A stretch of DNA of 10,341 nt, from contig JAEETM010000105.1 of the NCBI GenBank assembly GCA_016290335.1, positions 1 to 10,341 of the forward strand. The letters run 5' to 3'. Below the pieces are notes generated by a model. That model was not told where the DNA came from and searched no databases. It worked only from the letters and a program-made list of their open reading frames with translations. The DNA comes from Treponema sp. GTDB taxonomy: Bacteria; Spirochaetota; Spirochaetia; Treponematales; Treponemataceae. The position numbers and the translations under genes are program-made. Positions 1 through 6,582 of this stretch are shown here, one piece after another; positions within the stretch are counted from its first letter, which is position 1, and each line of letters starts with the position of its first letter.

Positions 1-1919
1 GCATTCATATCACACCAGATAATTTCTGCTTCAAATGATACATTATTAGCACTTCCGCCCGCAGCTCCAGCAAATCCAGCGGAAGCCTTTTCATAGTGGT
101 CCTTAAAAAAATCAGTTCGTGTAAAAACAGGATGCTTTTTACGCAGGGCAATAAGTGTGCGGGTAAAACGAACAAGGTCAGCATTTTTTTCTGCAAGCGA
201 CCAGTCCATCCAGCTGAGCTCATTATCTTGACAGTATGCATTGTTGTTTCCATTTTGAGTGCGGCGCATTTCATCACCGGCAAGCAGCATTGGCACACCC
301 TGAGAAATAAAAAGCATAAGCAAAAAGTTTTTGATTTTTCTGATTCTTACACTTTCAATTTTTGGATTTGTACAGGCGCCTTCGTAACCGTGATTGTAAC
401 TTAAATTGTCATCAGAACCATCACGGTTAGCTTCACCGTTTTCTTCATTATGCTTGTAGTTGTAACTAACTAAATCATTGAGTGTAAAACCATCGTGGGC
501 TGTAATAAAGTTAATTGAGGCTAACGGAGAACGCCCGCTGTGATTGAACAAATCGGAGCTTCCCGCAATTCTGGTAGCCGCAGCAGTAGAAGTGTTTTCA
601 TCACCACGAATAAAGCGGCGGATATCATCACGGAAACGACCATTCCATTCACTCCAGCGGTTACCATCCCCGGCAGGGAATCCTCCAAGCTGATAAAGTC
701 CCGCACAATCCCAGGGCTCGGCAATTATTTTTGTATTTGCAAGAATTGGGTCCTGACTGATTGCATAAGTTAACGGTGGCATTTCCCAGGGCATACCGGT
801 TGGACTGCGCGTAAGAATGGAAGCCAGATCAAAACGGAAGCCGTCTACGTGCATGTCCTTTACCCAGTAGCGCAGGCTGTCCAGAATAAGCTGTTCTGTT
901 ACAGGATGGTTGCAGTTCACGCTGTTACCGCAGCCACTGAAATTATTGTAATACTGCTTGTCGTTTTGTGGCAGCGAATAATAAACATCATTCTGTAAAC
1001 CGCGGAACTCAAAGGCAAGTCCGTGCTCATTTCCTTCTGCTGTGTGATTATAAACAACATCAAGAATCACTTCGATTCCAGCTTTATGAAGTTCCTTTAC
1101 CAGCTGCTTGAACTCCTTTACTGCAGCACCGGGAGCCTTATCGTAAGCGTAGGAAGTTTTAGGTGCAAAAAATCCTATTGTAGAATAGCCCCAGTAATTT
1201 ACAAGAGCTTCCCCCGTCTTAGGATTTGTATTCGCATTTTCATGTTCATCAAACTCAAAAACCGGAAGCAGCTCAACGGAAGTAATTCCAAGCTCCTGTA
1301 AATATTTTATTTTTTCTGCAAAACCTTTGTAAGTTCCGGCTAACTGTCCCCATCTGCCGTTTTCATTACCAGCACAATTCGCATCCTTAGTAATTCCAGC
1401 TGTAAATCCTTTAAGATGCGTTTCATAAATCACTGTTTTTTCAAGCGGATAATTAAGCGGTTTATCACCTTCCCAGTCAAAATCAAAATCATCAATTACA
1501 ACACATTTTGGAAAATCAGACAAATCCTGTCTTGCGCCTTCAGTTGTTCCGCTTTTATGATTTTTTCTATAGGATTTAAAAACCGAACCGTTTGTGAATG
1601 CCTTTGCGTAAGGGTCAAACAAATATTTTCCAAAGCTAAACCTTTGCCCTTTTGGCGGATTATACGGACCGTCCACACGGTAAAGATAAAGTGCACCCGG
1701 CTTAAGCCCTTCTACAAAAATGTGCCAGATATTTCCAGTTTTATTTTCTACAGGATTAAGTTCAATTTCCTGCAAAGATTTTTTATCATTTTCATTTTCA
1801 AAAAGACAGAGGACAACCTTAGTGGCATCCTTACTGTAAATAGAAAAATTAACACCGTCCGGCAGTACTGCAGCTCCAAGTCCCAACGGTGCTCCCTTCT
1901 GCGTTTTCACAACATTCAT
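1..1919 (-). CDS. glgX: Glycogen debranching enzyme GlgX (isoamylase-type, GH13), 3' end outside window
   Basis: This enzyme hydrolyses alpha-1,6 branch linkages of glycogen or phosphorylase limit dextrin in the cytoplasm. I translated the minus strand: 639 codons are open from the ATG at 1919 to the window edge, with no stop or frameshift. The N-terminus (about residues 8-95: PLGLGAAVLPDGVNFSIYS, later LYRVDGPY) is a CBM48-like domain. The GH13 barrel follows, with region I DVVYNHT (287-293), region II DGFRFDLAS (359-367, nucleophile D364), region III IIAEPWD (acid/base E401) and region IV NFITAHDG (third carboxylate D476). All catalytic residues are present. GlgX/TreX proteins are usually about 650-720 residues, so only the C-terminal domain should be missing. 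The start fits the family N-terminus, but no Shine-Dalgarno sequence precedes it. It diverges from the DUF2804 gene and lies near glgP, consistent with glycogen breakdown. An archaeal-type TreX specificity cannot be excluded. Confidence 0.93.
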   Translation of the reverse strand, partial: MNVVKTQKGAPLGLGAAVLPDGVNFSIYSKDATKVVLCLFENENDKKSLQEIELNPVENKTGNIWHIFVEGLKPGALYLYRVDGPYNPPKGQRFSFGKYLFDPYAKAFTNGSVFKSYRKNHKSGTTEGARQDLSDFPKCVVIDDFDFDWEGDKPLNYPLEKTVIYETHLKGFTAGITKDANCAGNENGRWGQLAGTYKGFAEKIKYLQELGITSVELLPVFEFDEHENANTNPKTGEALVNYWGYSTIGFFAPKTSYAYDKAPGAAVKEFKQLVKELHKAGIEVILDVVYNHTAEGNEHGLAFEFRGLQNDVYYSLPQNDKQYYNNFSGCGNSVNCNHPVTEQLILDSLRYWVKDMHVDGFRFDLASILTRSPTGMPWEMPPLTYAISQDPILANTKIIAEPWDCAGLYQLGGFPAGDGNRWSEWNGRFRDDIRRFIRGDENTSTAAATRIAGSSDLFNHSGRSPLASINFITAHDGFTLNDLVSYNYKHNEENGEANRDGSDDNLSYNHGYEGACTNPKIESVRIRKIKNFLLMLFISQGVPMLLAGDEMRRTQNGNNNAYCQDNELSWMDWSLAEKNADLVRFTRTLIALRKKHPVFTRTDFFKDHYEKASAGFAGAAGGSANNVSFEAEIIWCDMN

Positions 1920-1926
1920 AGAAGAT

Positions 1927-1935
1927 AATTTACCA
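1927..1935 (-). promoter_or_regulatory. Possible extended -10 element for glgX, close to the start codon
   Basis: Read on the minus strand, TGGTAAATT is an extended -10 (TGn plus a 4/6 match to TATAAT). It ends 7 nt before the glgX ATG, so transcription would begin at or next to the start codon. There is no clear -35 and no Shine-Dalgarno in this stretch. The match is weak and could be chance in AT-rich DNA. Confidence 0.25.
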
Positions 1936-1959
1936 CATTTTTTGCTTTAGTGCTATAAT
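1930..1959 (+). promoter_or_regulatory. Promoter of the DUF2804 gene (extended -10 TGCTATAAT)
   Basis: A perfect TATAAT at 1954-1959 is preceded by TG at 1951-1952, giving a strong extended -10. A weak -35 (TTACCA, 1930-1935) lies 18 bp upstream. The predicted transcription start is near 1966, which leaves a leader of only about 13 nt. The element overlaps the region used for divergent glgX transcription, so the two genes may be regulated together. Confidence 0.6.
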
Positions 1960-1967
1960 TTTAGAAA

Positions 1968-1971
1968 GAGG
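1968..1971 (+). promoter_or_regulatory. Ribosome binding site of the DUF2804 gene
   Basis: GAGG (within AAAGAGG) sits 7 nt before the ATG at 1979 and supports that start. Confidence 0.7.
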
Positions 1972-1978
1972 CAAAATC

Positions 1979-3052
1979 ATGCGTAATCACGAAGTAACTA
2001 ATGAACAGAATCTTTTAGATAAAAACGGCAACATTCAGGAAGCTGGCTGGGCTCGAAAATTAATCTGGAAATATGACAGAAAAGATATAAAGGCTCCTAA
2101 GTTCAGAATTAAGGAGTGGGATTATTACATCATAATTCATGACGGCAAAAAGGATGGTACAGAAAGCTTTGCCGCAGCCTTTACAATTTCTGATGACGGT
2201 TACGTTGGCTTGCAGTCGGTTTCTCTTTTACATCTGGATAAGGAAAATCCAAGTGAACATACGCAGACGGTTTTGAATGTGTTCCCAATGGGAAAACTAA
2301 AGCTTCCACCAACTTCTGAACAGGGAAACGTTACTTATAAAGATAAAAAGCTTGATTTGCAGTTTATAAAAACTGCGGGACAGAGGCAGATTAAGTGCTG
2401 GTATTCTGACTTCAACAAGGGTAAGCCGCTTTCTGCCGACATAACCTTACAGCAGCCACAAATGGACACAATGGTTATTGCAACACCTTGGGATAAAAAT
2501 GCTCACTTTTACTACAATCAAAAAATCAATTGTATGAAGGCCAGTGGCTCAGTTTTTTACGACGGCAAAACCTATAACTTTAATCCTGAATATGATTTTG
2601 GTACCTTGGATTGGGGACGCGGAGTTTGGACTTATGATAACACCTGGTACTGGGGCAACGGCAATGCTCTAGTGGACGGTCACACAGTTGGCTTTAACAT
2701 CGGCTACGGTTTTGGCAATACCTCGGCTGCCAGCGAAAACATAATTATTGTAGACGGAATTGCCCACAAACTTGATGATGTTGATTTTGGCATTCCAAAT
2801 GACCCCGACCCAAAAGCAATGGTCGGTCCTGAATACAATTCAACCTGGAAAATGACTTCTTCCGATGGTCGCTTTGAAGTTACCTTTGAACCAATTTTGG
2901 ACCGCTTTGCAAAAATGGATTTCAAAGTCATCATCAGCGACCAGCACCAGGTTTTCGGCCGCATGAATGGTAAAATCACCCTGGACGACGGAAAAGTGCT
3001 GCAATTAAACGATGTACTCTGTTTTGCGGAAAAAGTGCATAACAGGTATTAA
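1979..3052 (+). CDS. DUF2804 family protein, function unknown
   Basis: A 357-residue soluble protein with no signal peptide or membrane segment. I recognise the DUF2804 family mainly from the aromatic block DWGRGVW (211-217) followed by NTWYWGNG (about 221-228), and from the N-terminal layout: LLDKNGNIQEAGWARK (12-27), then KEWDYYIII. The rest is rich in beta-strand-like segments with alternating aromatic and polar residues, compatible with a calycin/lipocalin-like barrel; that fold assignment is an inference. No catalytic motif is visible and the family has no established activity that I know of. The gene has its own promoter and ribosome binding site. It sits between glgX (divergent, 59 bp away) and glgP (141 bp downstream), so a link to glucan or lipid handling is possible but unproven. 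Length and termini look complete. Confidence 0.85.
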   Translation: MRNHEVTNEQNLLDKNGNIQEAGWARKLIWKYDRKDIKAPKFRIKEWDYYIIIHDGKKDGTESFAAAFTISDDGYVGLQSVSLLHLDKENPSEHTQTVLNVFPMGKLKLPPTSEQGNVTYKDKKLDLQFIKTAGQRQIKCWYSDFNKGKPLSADITLQQPQMDTMVIATPWDKNAHFYYNQKINCMKASGSVFYDGKTYNFNPEYDFGTLDWGRGVWTYDNTWYWGNGNALVDGHTVGFNIGYGFGNTSAASENIIIVDGIAHKLDDVDFGIPNDPDPKAMVGPEYNSTWKMTSSDGRFEVTFEPILDRFAKMDFKVIISDQHQVFGRMNGKITLDDGKVLQLNDVLCFAEKVHNRY

Positions 3053-3054
3053 AA

Positions 3055-3072
3055 TAGACAAATTAAAGTCTA
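3055..3072. repeat. Small inverted repeat just after the DUF2804 gene
   Basis: TAGAC (3055-3059) and GTCTA (3068-3072) form a perfect 5-bp dyad around an 8-nt AT-rich spacer. It lacks GC content and a T-tract, so it is not a convincing terminator. It lies 12 bp upstream of the glgP -35 and could be a regulator site. Chance occurrence is quite possible. Confidence 0.25.
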
Positions 3073-3089
3073 CAATCGCAACAATTGCA
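3072..3089. repeat. Tandem 9-bp repeat overlapping the glgP -35
   Basis: ACAATCGCA (3072-3080) is followed directly by ACAATTGCA (3081-3089), differing at one base. Within it, GCAA-CAA-TTGC (3078-3088) is an inverted repeat whose half-sites resemble those of LacI/MalR-type operators, though without the usual central CG. The overlap with the -35 element would suit a repressor of glgP. No regulator gene is in the window. Confidence 0.35.
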
Positions 3090-3113
3090 ACTCCCTTATA
3101 AATACAGTAAAAT
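3085..3113 (+). promoter_or_regulatory. Promoter of the glgP transcript
   Basis: TTGCAA (3085-3090, 4/6 to the consensus -35) and TAAAAT (3108-3113, 5/6 to the -10) are separated by exactly 17 bp. The predicted start near 3120 gives a leader of about 74 nt. A second TATAAT at 3149-3154 has no matching -35 and is a weaker alternative. Confidence 0.55.
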
Positions 3114-3180
3114 ATCCTCTATAAAAAAACGAAATATCAAAACACTTTTATAATTTCATAAAGTTCACATACTGATTTTC

Positions 3181-3185
3181 AGGAG
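3181..3185 (+). promoter_or_regulatory. Ribosome binding site of glgP
   Basis: AGGAG sits 8 nt before the ATG at 3194, a strong match at good spacing that fixes the glgP start. Confidence 0.8.
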
Positions 3186-3193
3186 CAATAACT

Positions 3194-5641
3194 ATGGAGT
3201 TTAACAAAGAGCAATTCAAGAAAAACCTTTCAGGACGATTAAGACGTCAATACGGAAAAGACATTTCACAGGCAAATAAACACGACCTTTTTGATGCAGT
3301 TTCGGCTTCTGCATTAGAGTTCATTATGACAAACTGGATGACAACCCGTAATGAATACGAAAAAAAGCCTGTAAAACAGCTCTACTATCTTTCTGCAGAG
3401 TTCCTTATGGGCCGCGCACTCAGCAACAACCTTATTAACGCTGGCATAAAGGATGAAGTAAAAGAAGTTCTTCAGGAAATGAACATAGATTTTGATATGA
3501 TTGAGGATGAAGAGCCTGATGCAGCACTTGGCAACGGTGGTCTTGGACGACTTGCAGCCTGTTTCCTGGACTCACTTGCTACCCTCGATTATCCTGGACA
3601 CGGCTACGGAATCCGCTACGAATACGGAATGTTCGAGCAGCGCATCCAGAACGGCTACCAGGTTGAATACCCAGATAACTGGCTTGCTCACCGCGACCCT
3701 TGGGAAATCAAGCGTTCAGACCTTGCCGTTACAGTTAAATTCGGCGGAAACATTGCTTATGGCCGCACCCCAGACGGACAGCCTCGTTTTTATATTGAAA
3801 ATGCAGAAGAAGTTACCGCTACCCCTTACGATATGCCAATCATTGGTTATGGCACAAATACAGTAAACACACTGCGCCTTTGGTCAGCTTCATCTCCAAA
3901 CGGCTTTGACCTCCAGCTCTTCAACAATATGGATTATAACCGTGCCGTAGAACGTCAGAACAGTGCAGAAAACATCAGCCGCGTTCTTTATCCTAACGAT
4001 AACGGACCAAGCGGAAAGGCACTCCGCCTTAAACAGCAGTACTTCTTTAGCTCAGCTTCCCTCCAGGATTTAGTACGCCACTATGTTGCAGATTACGGCA
4101 CCGACTTCAGTAAGTTTGCTGACCTCCACGTAATCCAGCTGAACGACACTCATCCTGTAGTTGCAATCCCTGAACTTATGAGAATCCTCATTGACGACTA
4201 CAATATTGGTTGGGACGATGCCTGGAACGTTGTAACTCACACCTTTGCCTATACAAACCACACAATCCTTGCAGAAGCTTTGGAAAAATGGCCAATCGGA
4301 ATCTTCCAGGGCTTGCTCCCACGAATCTACCAGATTGTAGAAGAAATCAACCGCCGTCTTGTAATTGAACTCCGCTCTAAGTTCCCTAACGATTATTACA
4401 AGCATGAACACATGGCAATCATTCACAACAACATGGTTTACATGGCCTGGCTTGCAATTCATTCCTGCTTCAGTGTAAACGGTGTTGCAGAGCTTCATAC
4501 AAAGCTTCTTAAAGAAGTTGAGCTCAAGGACTGGTACGCAATCTATCCTGAAAAGTTCAACAATAAGACAAACGGTATTACTCAGCGTCGCTGGCTGCTC
4601 AATTCTAACCCACTGCTTTCTGACTTTATTACAAAACGAATTGGTCACGGCTGGGAAAAGGATTTGAAAAAGCTCAAGGGTCTGGAAAAATATATTGATG
4701 ATGATGAAAGCCTTAACGAGCTTATCAAAATCAAACAGGAAAACAAACAGGCACTTGCCGATTATCTTAAGCACTCACAGAACGAGTTCCTTGACCCTGA
4801 AAGCATTTACGATGTTCAGGTTAAGCGACTCCATGAATACAAACGACAGCTGCTCAACGTGCTCCACATTATGTATCTTTACAACCGCCTTGTTGACGAG
4901 CCTGATTTTGACCCGCCTGCAAGAACCTTTATTTTTGGTGCGAAAGCTGCCAGCGGTTACCGACGTGCTAAGACTATCATCAAGCTTATAAACACAATTG
5001 CAGAACGAATTAACAACGACCGCCGTGTTCGCGGAAAGATTCGTGTTGTATTTGTAGAAAACTACCGTGTTTCAGTTGCAGAAAAAATCTTCCCTGCAGC
5101 AGATGTTTCTGAGCAGATTTCTACAGCAGGCTACGAAGCTTCAGGTACTTCTAACATGAAGTTTATGGTAAACGGTGCTTTAACACTCGGTACAATGGAC
5201 GGTGCTAACATAGAGATTTTTGAAGAAGCTGGAAAAGAAAACGGATTTATCTTTGGTCTTCTCACAGAAGAAATCAAAAAGATGGAAGCCGAGCACAGCT
5301 ATAATCCTCAGCAGTATCTTGACCGCAACCCTGCTCTTGCAAAGGTTGTTGAACAGCTTGTTGACGGAACTTATGACCCAACTCACCAGATTTTCAAAGA
5401 GATTCACGATTCATTGATTTACGGTGTAGAAGGACAGCGCCCTGACGTTTACTATCTTCTTGCTGATTTTGATTCTTACTGCAAGGCTCAGGAAAAAATT
5501 GCCGAAGCTTACAAGGATAAGAAGAGCTGGGCAAGAAAGACTTTGATAAACATCGCCAATTCCGGCAAGTTCTCTTCTGACCGTACAATTGAAGATTACG
5601 TTCGCGACATCTGGCACTTGCAGAAGCTGGAAATTAAATAA
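3194..5641 (+). CDS. glgP: Glycogen/starch/maltodextrin phosphorylase (GT35)
   Basis: This enzyme phosphorolyses terminal alpha-1,4-glucosyl units of glycogen or maltodextrin, releasing glucose-1-phosphate in the cytoplasm. At 815 residues it has the usual full length. Recognisable family blocks in order are: YYLSAEFLMGR near residue 65; LGNGGLGRLAACFLDS (from 112), which helps form the active-site glycine loop; YGIRYEYGMFEQ; NDTHP (317-321); NHTILAEALEKWP; NGITQRRWL; VKRLHEYKRQ (about 543-552); and the pyridoxal-phosphate block EASGTSNMKF with the Schiff-base lysine at K656. It ends normally after LEIK. The sequence alone does not separate glycogen from maltodextrin preference, so glgP rather than malP is chosen from the nearby glgX. 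It probably heads a transcript with the EamA transporter 17 nt downstream, since no terminator is visible between them. Confidence 0.97.
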   Translation: MEFNKEQFKKNLSGRLRRQYGKDISQANKHDLFDAVSASALEFIMTNWMTTRNEYEKKPVKQLYYLSAEFLMGRALSNNLINAGIKDEVKEVLQEMNIDFDMIEDEEPDAALGNGGLGRLAACFLDSLATLDYPGHGYGIRYEYGMFEQRIQNGYQVEYPDNWLAHRDPWEIKRSDLAVTVKFGGNIAYGRTPDGQPRFYIENAEEVTATPYDMPIIGYGTNTVNTLRLWSASSPNGFDLQLFNNMDYNRAVERQNSAENISRVLYPNDNGPSGKALRLKQQYFFSSASLQDLVRHYVADYGTDFSKFADLHVIQLNDTHPVVAIPELMRILIDDYNIGWDDAWNVVTHTFAYTNHTILAEALEKWPIGIFQGLLPRIYQIVEEINRRLVIELRSKFPNDYYKHEHMAIIHNNMVYMAWLAIHSCFSVNGVAELHTKLLKEVELKDWYAIYPEKFNNKTNGITQRRWLLNSNPLLSDFITKRIGHGWEKDLKKLKGLEKYIDDDESLNELIKIKQENKQALADYLKHSQNEFLDPESIYDVQVKRLHEYKRQLLNVLHIMYLYNRLVDEPDFDPPARTFIFGAKAASGYRRAKTIIKLINTIAERINNDRRVRGKIRVVFVENYRVSVAEKIFPAADVSEQISTAGYEASGTSNMKFMVNGALTLGTMDGANIEIFEEAGKENGFIFGLLTEEIKKMEAEHSYNPQQYLDRNPALAKVVEQLVDGTYDPTHQIFKEIHDSLIYGVEGQRPDVYYLLADFDSYCKAQEKIAEAYKDKKSWARKTLINIANSGKFSSDRTIEDYVRDIWHLQKLEIK

Positions 5642-5658
5642 AATCTCTGTGGCGGTTT

Positions 5659-6552
5659 ATGAATAACAAATCTTTTTTCGCTAGCATTGGTCTTGTTCTC
5701 ACCGCCGCCATCTGGGGTTTTGCCTTTGTTGTAGTAAAGGATAGCCTTGATTACATTGGTGCAATTTATATGATAGCAATCCGCTACACAATTGCATCAT
5801 TTGTAATGGCACTCATTTTTATTAAAAAGCTCCGAAACATCAACCGTCAGTACATTCTGCACGGTCTGCTTTCCGGTGCTTTTCTGTTTCTTGCCTATAC
5901 AACACAGACAATCGGCTGTGACTACACCACCGCCGGTAAAAACGCTTTTCTTACGACTGTTTATGTAATTTTAATTCCCTTAATCAGCTGGATTATGTAC
6001 AAAAAAAGACCAGGCTGGTACGTTTTTGTTGCAGCCTTTCTTTCCGTCACAGGAATCGGCCTGCTCGCCCTTGGTACAGATGATTCAGCCCGAATAAACA
6101 TTGGTGACATTCTTACAATAATCTGCGGCCTTTTCTACGCCCTACACATCATCTGGACTGAAAAATACAACAAACTCGGCGACGACCCGCTTTTACTCAC
6201 ACTGCTCCAGTTTGCCGCCTGCACCCTCTACGGCTGGCTTTTCGCCCCAATTTACGATGGCGCCTTCCCTGTTGCAGCCTTCCAGACACCACGCGTAATT
6301 CTTTCAATGCTTTACCTGGGCCTCTTCAGCACAATGCTCTGCTTCAGTCTGCAGAACATAGGTTTAAAATACGTTAAATCTTCTCTCGCGTCCCTATTTC
6401 TTAGCTTTGAAAGCGTTTTCGGAATCTTCTTCAGTGCAATAATTCTCCACGAACAAATCACCCTGCGAATGGGTTTCGGCTGCGTTCTGATTTTCCTGGC
6501 AGTAATTCTGGCAGAAACGAAGTTCCAGTTCCGTGAAAGAAAAAGTGATTGA
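5659..6552 (+). CDS. EamA/DMT-superfamily transporter (RhaT/YdcZ-like 10-TM permease)
   Basis: A 297-residue inner-membrane permease of the drug/metabolite transporter superfamily. About ten hydrophobic helices can be seen, starting near residues 8, 35, 67, 93, 120, 146, 177, 210, 240 and 267. They form two EamA repeats (about 9-138 and 149-287). The first helix carries the family pattern AAIWGFAFVVVK, and the second repeat contains LKYVKSSLASLFLSFESVFG followed by an HE pair near the last loop. The substrate cannot be predicted; relatives export amino acids, sugars or other metabolites. It begins 17 nt after glgP with only a weak GGCGG ribosome site, so translation may depend partly on the upstream gene. 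It converges on the cyclase gene, leaving a 30-bp gap with no clear intrinsic terminator. A role in carbohydrate export or import is a guess from position only. Confidence 0.9.
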   Translation: MNNKSFFASIGLVLTAAIWGFAFVVVKDSLDYIGAIYMIAIRYTIASFVMALIFIKKLRNINRQYILHGLLSGAFLFLAYTTQTIGCDYTTAGKNAFLTTVYVILIPLISWIMYKKRPGWYVFVAAFLSVTGIGLLALGTDDSARINIGDILTIICGLFYALHIIWTEKYNKLGDDPLLLTLLQFAACTLYGWLFAPIYDGAFPVAAFQTPRVILSMLYLGLFSTMLCFSLQNIGLKYVKSSLASLFLSFESVFGIFFSAIILHEQITLRMGFGCVLIFLAVILAETKFQFRERKSD

Positions 6553-6582
6553 TTGAGTAAATGCATTAAATAATTGTTTACG

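Noticed and set aside
1416..1928. A 170-codon open frame on the plus strand opposite glgX
   Set aside because: It is antisense to the conserved GlgX N-terminal region, and its translation is a Lys/Phe/Ile-rich low-complexity product typical of reverse-complement shadows.
3149..3154. Perfect TATAAT upstream of glgP as the main promoter
   Set aside because: No -35-like sequence lies at 16-18 bp upstream (an A-rich run is there instead). The TTGCAA-17-TAAAAT pair further upstream is better supported, though a secondary start is not excluded.
4070..4774. A 234-codon open frame on the minus strand inside glgP
   Set aside because: It lies fully antisense to a well-conserved phosphorylase. The translation is Cys/Val/Phe-rich with no recognisable domain, and no ribosome site or promoter stands out. 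It is a shadow of codon bias.
6557..6581. GTAAAT / GTTTAC hairpin in the convergent gap, considered as a bidirectional terminator
   Set aside because: The stem is only 6 bp with a G-T pair, AT-rich, with a 13-nt loop and no T-tract on either strand. It is too weak to call as a terminator.
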